Assembly (NCBI GenBank): GCA_017552535.1
Contig: JAFZPV010000062.1
Coordinates: 53,034 to 117,033 of the forward strand
Reading direction: 5' to 3'
Source: Clostridia bacterium
GTDB taxonomy: Bacteria; Bacillota; Clostridia; Christensenellales; Aristaeellaceae
Length of the DNA: 64,000 nt
The notes beneath the pieces are model-generated. The model did not search any database. It had not been told where the DNA came from and worked only from the letters and a program-made list of their open reading frames with translations. The position numbers were made by a program, and so were the translations under genes. This document shows positions 47,345 through 57,100 of this stretch, in pieces (positions within the stretch are counted from its first letter, which is position 1; each line of letters starts with the position of its first letter).

Positions 47345-48039
47345 ATTTCAGCTCCTTTGAGCTTTGCCGTCTTTATGTCGTCCCAGGCCCGGTTTTCACA
47401 CCAGTACACCGTTCTTTCCTGCACATCGAACACCATGGAGACCACCGTGGGGCATACCTCCTGGGAGGCTGCTTTGAGAACAGCGAAGGCGTCCTTTACG
47501 CCAAAGTCGTCCGCGGCGTTTTTCAGCATGTTTTCTGCCGACCGGTACCGGTCCAGCCCCATCCAGGGGTGCTTTTCCGAGTCGTCCTTGAAGGGGGAGA
47601 AGTTGGTGAGCAGCTGGTAGGCGGGCTTTTCCCGATACAGGCAGCCCTGCCCCGGCACGATGTAAAGCACGTTGCCTTCCGCGTCCGAAAGCGCCGCCAT
47701 GAAGGTGACGCCTTTTTCACTGCACACGTTCCCCTTTTCCGCTATGGCGCGCACTTCCGGGAGCGTTTTCTTCTGCGTCAGCAGATCGATGTCCAGTCTG
47801 ATGATGCTTTCGCTGTTCTCCTTCGGATCGCTGCGCGCGTCGAAAGGCCAGCAGGTGGGCATCCCCACGAAGTCGCCCCGGGCGTTGGCGCCGAAGAGCG
47901 GCAGCCAGCCCTCTTTTGCGTCGTTGATCTCTATGTAAACGCCTTCGTCCGTCGGCCTTACCCTGTGCTCCATGCCCAGCAGGTCCAGGTTCCAGCCGAT
48001 GACGGTCTTTCTGCGGTTCACCGCGATGCTCGTGCACAT
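47341..48039 (-). CDS. Ntn-hydrolase (linear amide C-N hydrolase / choloylglycine-hydrolase type)
   Basis: A 232-residue N-terminal-nucleophile hydrolase: after Met removal Cys2 (MCTSIAVN) is the expected nucleophile. The following strands contain GWNLDLLGMEHRVRPT and GANARGDFVG, and VVSMVFDVQERTVYWCENRA matches the end of penicillin V acylase/bile-salt-hydrolase relatives and acyl-CoA:6-APA acyltransferase-like proteins. It is shorter than bile salt hydrolases (about 320), so a linear amide such as an N-acyl amino acid is more likely. First gene of the four-gene operon; no signal peptide. Confidence 0.8.
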   Translation of the reverse strand: MCTSIAVNRRKTVIGWNLDLLGMEHRVRPTDEGVYIEINDAKEGWLPLFGANARGDFVGMPTCWPFDARSDPKENSESIIRLDIDLLTQKKTLPEVRAIAEKGNVCSEKGVTFMAALSDAEGNVLYIVPGQGCLYREKPAYQLLTNFSPFKDDSEKHPWMGLDRYRSAENMLKNAADDFGVKDAFAVLKAASQEVCPTVVSMVFDVQERTVYWCENRAWDDIKTAKLKGAEI

Positions 48040-48134
48040 ACCGCTGCCCTCTTTGAATGGGAGATACTATTCATTATCCTGCCTGCCGCCCGGGAACGAG
48101 CCTCCGGAGAAAAGCAGGCTTTCATCAGAAACAA

Positions 48135-48164
48135 ATTATAGCTTTCCTCTGGCACATATGTCAA
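48135..48164 (-). promoter_or_regulatory. Promoter of the Ntn-hydrolase operon
   Basis: Minus-strand TTGACA (48164-48159), 18 bp, TATAAT (48140-48135); the leader to ATG 48039 is about 90 nt. Confidence 0.75.
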
Positions 48165-48254
48165 GGATTACTGGGCGGAACCCGCACCTGTCGGTTAACA
48201 GGGCGGAAATGAAGAATGTGCTTGATTTCCGCTGCGGTTTTCGGTACAATCATT

Positions 48255-48475
48255 GCGAAGAAGTTTGCAAACTTCTTCGCAGCGATATGAATTCCTGACG
48301 GAATTCGCGATATGCCTGCGGCTCGATATATCCTGCGGATGCGATATGCCCTGCGGGGCGTGGAGGAATTCATATCATACCGAACGCGAACGCAGTGAGC
48401 GTATATCGAATTGCCCGAAGGGCAATATATCGAATCGCGCCTGAGCGCGATATCTCGACGAATTAGGGCGGTTTC
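48255..48475. repeat. Tandem array of mini-hairpins joined by GATAT linkers
   Basis: The array opens with a 26-bp perfect palindrome (half GCGAAGAAGTTTG, 48255-48280). Next come GAATTCC-TGAC-GGAATTC (48289-48306), GCC-TGC-GGC, ATCC-TGC-GGAT, GCCC-TGC-GGGGC, TTGCCC-GAA-GGGCAA (48411-48425) and TCGCGC-CTGA-GCGCGA (48435-48450). Most units are followed by GATAT or CGATAT. There is no coding frame. The remaining sequence of the 48040-48537 gap holds the promoter at 48135 and the region just before the next ribosome binding site. Confidence 0.7.
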
Positions 48476-48537
48476 ATATGGCCGATTCCATGACCGGCTT
48501 ACGGTAAACGACGATCACATTAGGAGGCGTGAGATTC

Positions 48538-49149
48538 ATGAAGATGATAAAGAACAGGCAGCTGCTGATGGCGGCGGATTTTGCCGGCTATCCCCTGAAG
48601 GAAGCGATCAGGGAGTACCTTGAAAAAAAGGGCTGGACGATCACGGACATCGGCGTGAAGGCGGACTCCGACCCGAACGACACGGAGCTCATGTTCCACC
48701 GCATCGGCCTGCGGGTCGGCGCGATGATCGCAGAAAAGGAATTCGAGCGCGCCATGATCTTCTGCGGCACGGGCATGGGCATCCATATCGCCGCGAGCAA
48801 ATGTCCCGGCGTGCACGCGGGCGTGGTGGAATCGGTGCCGGCGGCGTTTCGCGCCATCACGGGCAACGGTGTGAACGTGCTGGCGATGGGCGCGTTTTAC
48901 GTTACGCCGGAACTGGGCAAGCAGTGTGCGGACGCCTATCTGTACAACGATTTCGGCAGCGGCTGGGAATGGTGGCCGGATTTCGACAAGTTCCACCAGA
49001 TCGCCATAGACGAACTGAACGCCTTCAATTACGAGGAATACAAGGCAAATGGCTTTAAGCTCAAACACCTGGGAGACTGCGAGTGCAAGCTGTACGACAG
49101 GCCGGACGGCTTTTCCCCCGTGCCGCTGATGTGCAAGCGCGAAGACTGA
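48538..49149 (+). CDS. RpiB/LacA/LacB-family sugar-phosphate isomerase
   Basis: A 203-residue isomerase of the RpiB fold: MAADFAGYPLKEAIREYLEK, TITDIGVKADSDPNDTELMF, then the active-site loop AMIFCGTGMGIHIAASKCPG with the catalytic-type cysteine, and AGVVESVPAAFRAI. It is longer than typical RpiB (about 150) by a C-terminal extension (WEWWPDFDKFHQIAIDELNA and a Cys-rich end). It probably acts on a pentose or uronate phosphate rather than ribose 5-phosphate alone. AGGAGG lies 10 nt before ATG 48538; a GTG at 48529 is too close to it. Confidence 0.85.
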   Translation: MKMIKNRQLLMAADFAGYPLKEAIREYLEKKGWTITDIGVKADSDPNDTELMFHRIGLRVGAMIAEKEFERAMIFCGTGMGIHIAASKCPGVHAGVVESVPAAFRAITGNGVNVLAMGAFYVTPELGKQCADAYLYNDFGSGWEWWPDFDKFHQIAIDELNAFNYEEYKANGFKLKHLGDCECKLYDRPDGFSPVPLMCKRED

Positions 49150-49186
49150 AGGTTTCGGCGCATGGCGGCGCAGAAAGGACGCAAAG

Positions 49187-49921
49187 ATGAGGATCGCACA
49201 GCGTATAGCGGACAGGAACCGGGACCCGCGCGGAAGCCGCCCCGTGACCATGGCGTTTCTGGGCGACAGCGTGACCCACGGCTGCTTTGAGATCTACCAG
49301 TCCGGCCCCCGGGAGATCGAGGCGGAATACCGACCGTCCCGGGCGTATCACCAGCTGCTGAAGGAAATGATCGAAAGCGTGTTTCCCGCCTGCCCGGTCA
49401 GCGTCATAAACGCGGGCGTCGGCGGGGACAGCGCGAAAGGAGGCCTCAAACGGCTGGAAAGGGACGTGATCTCCTTTCAGCCGGACCTGGCGGTGGTATG
49501 TTTCGGGCTGAACGACGCCTGCGGCGGAAAAGAGAAGATCGGCGAATACACCCAGGCCATGAAGGGCATCTTTGATTTGCTCAGGCGGGCAGACATCGAG
49601 GCAGTATGCCTTACGCCCAACATGATGGGCACACAGCTATTGGAGGAAGACACGAATCCGCTGATCCGTGAGGTCATCTCTTCGATCATCCGGCGCCAGA
49701 ACGACGGCACGATGGACATGTACATGGACGCGCTACGCGAGCTGTGCCGGAAGGAAAACGTTCCCCTGTGCGACTGCTACGCGCGGTGGAAAAAGCTGTC
49801 AGCCCTCGGCGCGGACATCACGCGCCTGCTGGCCAATCACGTGAACCATCCGAACGAAGCGATGCACGGCCTTTTCGCACGGGCTCTGTTCGATATGATA
49901 TTCGGGCTGGAAGAAACGTAA
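49187..49921 (+). CDS. SGNH/GDSL-family hydrolase
   Basis: A 244-residue esterase-type protein: block I AFLGDSVTHG (Ser), block II NAGVGGDSAKGG, block III VVCFGLNDACGG, and block V HVNHPNEAMH with the catalytic His. The usual Asp three residues before this His is not present at that spacing. No signal peptide, so a cytoplasmic carbohydrate esterase is likely. It lies 37 bp after the isomerase gene and 60 bp before a glycoside-hydrolase-like gene, suggesting a glycan-use operon. Confidence 0.88.
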   Translation: MRIAQRIADRNRDPRGSRPVTMAFLGDSVTHGCFEIYQSGPREIEAEYRPSRAYHQLLKEMIESVFPACPVSVINAGVGGDSAKGGLKRLERDVISFQPDLAVVCFGLNDACGGKEKIGEYTQAMKGIFDLLRRADIEAVCLTPNMMGTQLLEEDTNPLIREVISSIIRRQNDGTMDMYMDALRELCRKENVPLCDCYARWKKLSALGADITRLLANHVNHPNEAMHGLFARALFDMIFGLEET

Positions 49922-49981
49922 AGCAAAACGCGTCCCCCAAGGCGCGTGCACTATGCGGCAGAGGAAAACGGAGGAGACATC

Positions 49982-51064
49982 ATGGCGCAGCTGGCAAAAG
50001 GACAATGGACCGAAGAACAGGCCTGGGACTGGTATGACCGTCAGGGGTGGATACGCGGCTGGTGCGGCTATCCGTCCAACTGCACGGGCCGCGTCGCCAT
50101 GTGGCAGGAATACGGCCACGCCGAGGTAGCACAGCAGATCGAACGGGAATTTGCGCTGGCCCAGAGCATCGGCTACAACGCGGTGCGTGCCATCATCCAG
50201 TTTGAGGTATGGAGATTCGAGCACGACTCCTTCATGAAGAACCTGGAGGAATACCTGACCCTGGCGGACCGGTACGGCATCCGCGTGATGCTGTGCCTGG
50301 GCAACGACTGCACCGTGCCCAAAAGCGTATTTACACCTGTGGTGTTCGGTGAGCAGAAGGTGGACTGGGGCTATCACAGCGGCATAAAGCGGGGACCCCA
50401 CGCGGGCGGCTACAACGAACCCGGTTACATGCTTTTGGATGACAGCGCCTACGAAAACGACTATTACGACATGGTGTCGGAGCTGGCGGACGTGTACGGG
50501 CAGGACAGGCGCATCCAGATCTGGGACGTCTGGAACGAGATCGGCGCCTCCAGGCGCGGAAACCTGAGCCTGAAGGCCATGGAGACCTTCTTCGAGATCC
50601 TGAGGAGCAAAAAAGTCTCCCAGCCCCTGACCGCCGACGGCTGGAACCATTTTGAGGAAAACGAGATCGAAAAGCGCGCCATGGACCTGTCGGACGTGAT
50701 CACCTTCCACAGCTACAAGGAGTATTCTGTCATGGTGGAGCTGATCGCGCGGCTCAAAAAGCTGTACAGGCGGCCGCTCATCAACAACGAGTGGCTCAAC
50801 CGCTACGAAAACAACCGCGTGCAGGAGATCTTCCCGCTGTTCTGGCTGGAGAAGGTCGGCTCCTACAACTGGGGGCTCATGCAGGGCTATTCTCAGACCT
50901 ACGAGCCCTGGGGCGGCTACTTTGCCCGCGAGGACTTTTTAAACGGCAAGCTGGATCTCAGGGGCTGGCAGCACGACCTGTTCCGCTTCAACGGCCTGCC
51001 CTACGATCCCAACGAGATCAGCATAATCAGGCATTTCTGCTCCATGGCGGATGAAAGGCAATAA
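49982..51064 (+). CDS. TIM-barrel glycoside hydrolase (clan GH-A-like)
   Basis: A 360-residue cytoplasmic protein resembling GH5/GH2-type (beta/alpha)8 hydrolases. The acid/base Glu is in IQIWDVWNEIGASR and the nucleophile Glu in RRPLINNEWLNRY; aromatic residues line the barrel (GWCGYPSNC, WGLMQGYSQTYEPWGGYFAR). ATG 49982 follows GGAGGAGA; the extension to 49946 is unlikely. The family cannot be fixed by eye. With the SGNH and RpiB-type genes it forms a small operon ending at the bidirectional terminator at 51106. Confidence 0.78.
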   Translation: MAQLAKGQWTEEQAWDWYDRQGWIRGWCGYPSNCTGRVAMWQEYGHAEVAQQIEREFALAQSIGYNAVRAIIQFEVWRFEHDSFMKNLEEYLTLADRYGIRVMLCLGNDCTVPKSVFTPVVFGEQKVDWGYHSGIKRGPHAGGYNEPGYMLLDDSAYENDYYDMVSELADVYGQDRRIQIWDVWNEIGASRRGNLSLKAMETFFEILRSKKVSQPLTADGWNHFEENEIEKRAMDLSDVITFHSYKEYSVMVELIARLKKLYRRPLINNEWLNRYENNRVQEIFPLFWLEKVGSYNWGLMQGYSQTYEPWGGYFAREDFLNGKLDLRGWQHDLFRFNGLPYDPNEISIIRHFCSMADERQ

Positions 51065-51105
51065 GACGCGCCGGAAGAAACGCGGTTGAACCGGATAATC
51101 AGAAA

Positions 51106-51135
51106 GCTCCCTGCCGTTGCGGCAGGGAGCCTTTT
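51106..51135. terminator. Bidirectional terminator between convergent genes
   Basis: GCTCCCTGCCG-TTG-CGGCAGGGAGC with CTTTT on the plus side and CTTTCT on the minus side. Confidence 0.9.
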
Positions 51136-51136
51136 A

Positions 51137-51898
51137 TCACAAAGGCATTTGCTTCAAAAACGTTTTCAGGCTTTCGTCCGGGTCGCGCAGCGGCAGGTAT
51201 TCAAGGCCCACATAGCCCTTGTATCCGGCGGCTTTTACGGCTTTAAGCACTGTCGGATAATCGAGCTCGCTGTTTTCGTAGGGCTCGTGCCGGCCCGGAT
51301 TGCCCGCGATGTGGATGTGCGCCACGTCTGTAATGTTTTGGGTAAGGTTCCGGATGATGCTGCCCTCCGTGACCTGCTGGTGGTATATGTCGAACAAAAG
51401 CTTCACGCAGGGGCTGTCCACCTCCCGCACGATCTCAAAGCCTTCGTCCGAGCGGGCAAGGTAGTAGCCTTTGTGGTTCACCAGGGTATTCAGGGGCTCG
51501 ATGGCCAGAACGAGGCCGCTGTCTTCCAGTATGGGCCTGCAGGCGCGAAGGCCTTCCACGATAGACCTGTGCTGTTCTTCACGGGGCACGCCGGGTATCT
51601 CGCTGCCCACCTGGGAGATCAGGGTAGGGCACTTAAGGCGCTTCGCGACCTGGATGGACGCGGTCAGGCCTTCGATGTAAGCGCCGCGGGCAGACGGGTC
51701 GTTCAGGGCGGTAAAGCGCGTGCACATGGCGGCGGTCTTCAGCCCCGTCTGCCTGCGGGCTTCGTCCAGGGCATCCAGATCCTGATCCCACCAGGACCAG
51801 AACTCGTACGCGCTGAAACCGGCCGCCCGGATGCGCGCAAGGGTCCCGGCCAGGGGAAGACCGGAATACACCGCGCTGGAGCAAACGGAATACTTCAT
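51137..51898 (-). CDS. Sugar phosphate isomerase/epimerase (hydroxypyruvate-isomerase-like, AP-endonuclease-2 fold)
   Basis: A 253-residue TIM barrel of the xylose isomerase-like superfamily. Metal ligands are expected in LVLAIEPLN (Glu), KLLFDIYHQQV (Asp/His), DVAHIHIAGNPGRHEPYENS (His) and YVGLEYLPL (Glu), the pattern of hydroxypyruvate isomerase (Hyi). ATG 51898 (MKYSVCSSAVYSG) is favoured because the longer frame to 51928 adds non-conserved residues, although the ribosome site (GGGGCG) is weak. It is convergent with the GH gene and divergent from the UroD-like gene. Confidence 0.85.
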   Translation of the reverse strand: MKYSVCSSAVYSGLPLAGTLARIRAAGFSAYEFWSWWDQDLDALDEARRQTGLKTAAMCTRFTALNDPSARGAYIEGLTASIQVAKRLKCPTLISQVGSEIPGVPREEQHRSIVEGLRACRPILEDSGLVLAIEPLNTLVNHKGYYLARSDEGFEIVREVDSPCVKLLFDIYHQQVTEGSIIRNLTQNITDVAHIHIAGNPGRHEPYENSELDYPTVLKAVKAAGYKGYVGLEYLPLRDPDESLKTFLKQMPL

Positions 51899-52025
51899 GA
51901 TATAACGCCCCGCTTTCTGTATGTGCATATCTGGGAACCGGTATCATCATACCCGCCGGACGCTGTGCTGTCAAGGGCGGCCGGCTGCCGGCGCATTCCA
52001 AAGAGAATGAATATACCGGAAGAGG

Positions 52026-52054
52026 TTGATTCAAACGGATTTTTCGGGTATAAT
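52026..52054 (+). promoter_or_regulatory. Promoter of UroD-like gene
   Basis: TTGATT (52026-52031), 17 bp, TATAAT (52049-52054), about 50 bp before ATG 52103. Confidence 0.78.
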
Positions 52055-52102
52055 GGACTTGCAAAAGAACGATTCAGCGCCATCGGGCAGGAGGAAAAAA
52101 GC

Positions 52103-53059
52103 ATGACGAAAAGGGAACGCGTCACCGCGGCGTTTCAGGGGAAGCCCGTGGACCATGTGCCGGTATGCATGTGGCAGCACGTACCCAAAGAATACTGGAA
52201 CGACGACAGGGAATTTGCAGCCTTCCAGCTAAGGGCATGGCGGCAGACGGACGTGGACTTTATGAAGCTGTCGGGCGACAAGTATTTCCCGTGGCCTTCC
52301 GATGAACTGGAGAACATCCAAAACGCCGGTGACCTGTACAGGCTCCAGCCTCTTGGTCCCGGCCACCGCTATATCCGCGAACAGGTGGAGCGCGCCAAAG
52401 TGGTGGTCGGTGCCCTGGGTCCCGGCTGCGTTACGCTGCAGCTGGTATTCGCGCCCCTGTCCTACTTAAGGCTCCGGGTGGGCTATCCCGCCATGATGCG
52501 CCTGATCCGCGAGGACCCTGAGGCCATGAAGCACGCCTGCGACGTGATCGCCGAGGACGTCAAAGAGCTGGTAAAGGGATTTATATGCGAAGCGGGCGTG
52601 GACGGGATATTCTACAGCGTGCAGAACGGCGAGACCGACCGCTTCACCGCGGAAGAGTATGCCGATTGGGTGAAGCCCAGCGACAAAAAAGTACTTGATT
52701 ATGCAAACGCCCTGAGCGCGATGAACGCCATTCACTTCTGCGCCTGGGAGGGCGTGCCCAACCGGCTTTCCGTTTGGGAGGATTACAAGGCCCCGGTGAT
52801 CAGCTGGTCCCGCTACATGGACATCATGGATATCGGTGAAGCCAAAAAGCATTTCGGCAGCACGGTATGGGGCGGCTTCGACAACCGTCCGGGCACGCTG
52901 CTCTACACCGGCACCCGGCAGGAGATCGAGCAGGAAGTGCGCTCGCTCATCTCCCAGGGCGGCAAGACAGGCTATATCCTTGGCGCGGACTGCTCTCTCC
53001 ATAACGAACTCGATCCCGAGCGCATACGCTGGGCGGCGGACGAGGCCCACCGGATCTGA
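52103..53059 (+). CDS. Uroporphyrinogen decarboxylase-family (UroD/MtaA-like) protein
   Basis: A 318-residue (beta/alpha)8 protein of the UroD superfamily, which includes heme enzymes and corrinoid methyltransferases (MtaA, CmuA). It starts TKRERVTAAFQGKPVDHVPV, the standard opening, with VDGIFYSVQNGET and TVWGGFDNRPGTL later. No haem genes are nearby, so a role in metabolism of a small substrate is more likely than porphyrin decarboxylation. ATG 52103 follows GGAGGAA; the frame upstream to 51086 is not coding. It lies 38 bp before the aldo/keto reductase gene. Confidence 0.82.
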   Translation: MTKRERVTAAFQGKPVDHVPVCMWQHVPKEYWNDDREFAAFQLRAWRQTDVDFMKLSGDKYFPWPSDELENIQNAGDLYRLQPLGPGHRYIREQVERAKVVVGALGPGCVTLQLVFAPLSYLRLRVGYPAMMRLIREDPEAMKHACDVIAEDVKELVKGFICEAGVDGIFYSVQNGETDRFTAEEYADWVKPSDKKVLDYANALSAMNAIHFCAWEGVPNRLSVWEDYKAPVISWSRYMDIMDIGEAKKHFGSTVWGGFDNRPGTLLYTGTRQEIEQEVRSLISQGGKTGYILGADCSLHNELDPERIRWAADEAHRI

Positions 53060-53097
53060 AAAACGCGTGAAGCGGAAAAACGAAAAGGAGAACAAAG

Positions 53098-54090
53098 ATG
53101 TATATACCAAACGAGCATCGCTATGAGCACGCCGGTTTTTACCGCAGATGCGGTCGCAGCGGTCTGATGCTGCCCGCCATCTCCCTGGGCCTTTGGCACA
53201 ATTTCGGCGACATCACGCCCTTTGGACAGCAGCAGAGCATCCTGCGGGCGGCTTTTGACAGCGGCATCACCCATTTTGACCTGGCTAACAACTATGGTCC
53301 GCCCTACGGCGAGGCGGAGCGCAACTTCGGCATCCACATGGACCGCGACTGGCACACCCACCGGGACGAGCTGATCATCTCCACCAAGGCCGGCTACGAT
53401 ATGTGGCCGGGCCCCTACGGGGATCACGGCAGCCGCAAATACCTGTTGGCCAGCCTCGACCAGTCGCTTAAGCGCATGCACCTGGACTACGTGGATATCT
53501 TCTATCACCACAGGCCCGATCCCGATACGCCCATCGAAGAGACCATGGGCGCGCTGGACCAGATCGTGCGCAGCGGCAAAGCGCTGTACGTGGGCATCTC
53601 CAACTACTACGATCCCGCGCAGGCCGAAAAGGCCATTCAGACGCTCAGGGCCATGGGCACGCCCATGCTGATCCACCAGCCGAACTATTCGCTGTTCAAC
53701 CGCTCGGTGGATAACGGCCTTGGCGAAGTGCTCAAAAGGGAAGGCGTGGGCTGCATCGCCTTCGCACCCCTGGCAAGCGGCCTGCTGGCCGGACGGTACT
53801 TGAACGGCATTCCCGCGGACTCCCGCGCCGGCCACGACGCAAGGTATCTGAAGCCCTCCTCCATCACCGAGGAAAAGGTGAACAAAACCAGGCTTTTGAA
53901 CGAACTGGCTCAGGCGCGCGGACAGACGCTGGCGCAGATGTCCCTCAAGTGGGTGCTGCGCAGCGACACGGTCACCTCCGCGCTGATCGGCGCAAGCCGC
54001 CCGGAGCAGGTCACCGAGAACGTGAAGGCGGTGGACGGCAGCGACTTTACGGAAGAAGAGCTCCGCCGCATAGACGAGATCATGAAGTGA
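53098..54090 (+). CDS. Aldo/keto reductase (YghZ/GPR type)
   Basis: A 330-residue NADPH-dependent reductase. The catalytic tetrad is visible: Asp and Tyr in FDLANNYGPPYGEAE, Lys in IISTKAGYDMW, His in VDIFYHHRPDPDTP. The beginning (YRRCGRSGLMLPAISLGLWH, NFGD) and GSRKYLLASLDQSLKRMHLD are typical of the YghZ/L-glyceraldehyde-3-phosphate reductase group. The cofactor site ALIGASRPEQVTEN is intact. GGAG is present before ATG 53098. It pairs with the UroD-like gene in one operon. Confidence 0.93.
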   Translation: MYIPNEHRYEHAGFYRRCGRSGLMLPAISLGLWHNFGDITPFGQQQSILRAAFDSGITHFDLANNYGPPYGEAERNFGIHMDRDWHTHRDELIISTKAGYDMWPGPYGDHGSRKYLLASLDQSLKRMHLDYVDIFYHHRPDPDTPIEETMGALDQIVRSGKALYVGISNYYDPAQAEKAIQTLRAMGTPMLIHQPNYSLFNRSVDNGLGEVLKREGVGCIAFAPLASGLLAGRYLNGIPADSRAGHDARYLKPSSITEEKVNKTRLLNELAQARGQTLAQMSLKWVLRSDTVTSALIGASRPEQVTENVKAVDGSDFTEEELRRIDEIMK

Positions 54091-54167
54091 CGGGGTTAAA
54101 CAGCAACAGATTTGGTAATATAACGGTTCGGCAAGATTTGTGAACATTTCTGCGGAGGCTCTGAGTT

Positions 54168-57100
54168 ATGAAGCGTATCATTTCCCTCGCCCTAGTGCTG
54201 ATACTTGTCCTGTCAGTTTTTCCAGCTTCAGCAGGAAATGGCTTTTCCTCAGACGCCTCCGCAATAAACGAAGCTGCAAAAAGTGTTCTGCTCCTGGAGA
54301 TCTATAACTCCAAGCGAAAAGCAATAGCCACTGGCAGCGGATTCGTTGGTTTTAATGACAGCACACTGATAACGAATTATCATGTCATCGAAGGCGGTTG
54401 GTATGTGACGGCCTATGATGATGACGGTAAACCATACTCCGTCACTAAGGTTCTCTGTGCGGATAAAGAGAGCGATATTGCGATACTGGGTTTTGAAAAA
54501 GCAACCGGCCTCAAGCCTCTTACACTGAAGGCCTATAGTAATTTAATGCGGGGAGAGACAGTTGTTGCAATTGGGAGTCCCAAAGGCTACTTAAACACGG
54601 TTTCAACTGGTATTATCAGCGCTTTGCCGGAGGACAATTGGATACAGTTTACAGCACCAATTTCGCATGGAAGCAGCGGCGGTGTCCTGCTCAATGATCA
54701 AGGTGAAGTGATAGGGATTACATCTGCAATATCTAAGTATGAAGATGCACAAAATATAAACTATGCCATCAACATAGCTGTAGCAAAGGCGATGTATAAA
54801 GCCTGGAACGGCAGGACTTATACCATAAGCGGCCACAGCACTACAGCCAGGATGGATTTTACTGATATATATGAAACAGCTGCGCATTCTTCATCAAATA
54901 CAGCGACTACGGTTGAATGGGCTTGTCCGAACTGCGGCACACGGAACTCTTCTCAGTTTTGCACAGAATGCGGCAGCGAAAAACCAAGTTGGGTTTGTAA
55001 ATGTGGAACAACCAACAGCGGGAAGTTCTGCGGCAGCTGCGGTTCGGCCATCGCCGACTTGATCGCGTCAGCCAATTTGGCAATTGCATACGAAAAAGCG
55101 GGAAACTACGAAAGCGCCATAGCTGAATACAAGGCTTTATCGGGATTCAACAGCATGTCCTTTGTGACTGACGGCGGCAAAAACTGGGTTGCCAAAGAAC
55201 ACATCTCCGCAGCGTATTACGCTTGGGCGGATGTATGCCTGGAGATAATGGATTTCAAATCAGCAGTAGAATACTTTGAAAGTGCCGGGAATTACCTCGA
55301 CGCTTCCAGCAGAGTAGACGGCGTTTATTATGCGCAGGGTGAGTATCAGTTATCGCAGGGAAGATATGATGACGCCTTAAAGTCGTTCGGATGGGCCGGG
55401 AAATATAAAGACGCCGCCACCCGTATCCTCATGTGCTACTACGCGAAGGGTGAAGCACTGCTGCAGGAAGGCGATTACAACGGCGCGGCAGGCGCTTTCA
55501 AATCAGCTGGAAGCTATGGCGATGCGGCTGACAGGATCAAAGAATGCCGGTATGAGCAAGGAATTGCCTGCATCGCTAAAGGTGAATATGATGCAGGGAT
55601 CACGGCTTTCAAAGCAGCCGGGAAGTACAAAGACGCCGAAACGATGATACTTTCCATCTATTATCTGCAGGCGCAAACAGAAATGGAATCCGGCAACTAC
55701 AAAAAGGCTGAAGAATTCTTCAAAAAAGCCGGTAATTACTCTGATGCATCTGAACAGGCAAAGCTTGCCGAAGAGATGCCAACAAAGATCAAGTATGACG
55801 ATGCAGTCCGGTTGATGGAAAGCGGAGAATACCTGCGTGCGGCTCAGGCATTTGAAAAACTTGGAGCATACAAGGATTCGCAGGATAATAAGAATAAGTG
55901 CAATTACGAATATGGTTGCTATGCGCTTGAGCAAAAGAACTATGACGTCGCTTACACATACTTTATTAAGGCAGGCAAGTACGCCGATGCCCTTGACAGG
56001 GCTTATGAAAGTCGCATCCAAAAAGCCAAAGACCAATTTGAGAGCCAGAGATACACGCGGGTACGTGAATCTCTAAAGGACGTTCTGTTTCTAAGTGAAG
56101 CAGAGGATTTGTATAACAAAGCAACATATGCAATGGCTGAAGACTACGCTGCAAAGAAAAACTATCCAAGCGCAATATCGTACTACAATGAATGTATCGA
56201 CTATGCAGACAGCAAAGATAAATTACTTGAAGCCCGGAGTTTATACTATGTACAGCTCATCAAGGGAACGGCATTCGACAAGGCGTACTCTTTATACACT
56301 TCGGAATTGAAATCGGAGCATCCTTTGGAGGACGCCGTAGTGGTTGAGTCCGGCGACAAAGGCTATGCTGCGCGCCAAATACTGGTAATGGCAAACAAGA
56401 TGGGCTTTATTGAATGGATTTCCGAAACACAGGAGGAGTACAGCAGCAAGTATACAAGCAGTATCAAGCGCATGGAAACCAATTTCGGCATGAATGCTGA
56501 TGGAACCATTACCTTGACAGAGTATCATTTTCTTGCTAATGTGTATTACCCTGGCGTCAAGAGCAGTGACGTTTCCAAACTGCTTGAACGCATAAGTGAT
56601 TTGGGATATATGGACGCTTATGGAAAACTCCCGGACGATCACAGCGTTTATGAGAGTAAGTACAGTTACTGCGTGAAAAACCTGGAAAGAGCACTGGGCT
56701 TAAAGGCTGACGGCTTTTTGACAGAAGAAGAAAGAGCAGTGATCCTCAAACAGAAGGTAGAAAATGTTGGAGAGATAGCTAATTTCAATGTCACCGCGTC
56801 AAGCGGCATCGTGACTCTGTCCTGGTCGCAAGCCAAAGGCGCGAAGTGGTACGAGGTTTACAGAGGTAATAAGTTGATAGCAACGCAAACTGGTACGTAT
56901 TACACCGATAAGGAAGCGGAACAAGGGGCAACAGTACAGTATCAGGTAAAAGCTTGCAAATATTCGAAATCAACACAAAAGACAAAAAGCATCAAAGTTG
57001 AACCAGTCTATACCTGGCGTTCAGTGAAAGACCTTTGCAAAGACAAAAGCAATCTTAACAAATATATCATTGTTGAAAACTTGGTGAAACTTTACCATCA

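Noticed and set aside
51086-52102. In-frame N-terminal extension of the UroD-like gene
   Set aside because: It runs antisense through the isomerase gene; the promoter at 52026 and GGAGGAA before 52103 fix the start.
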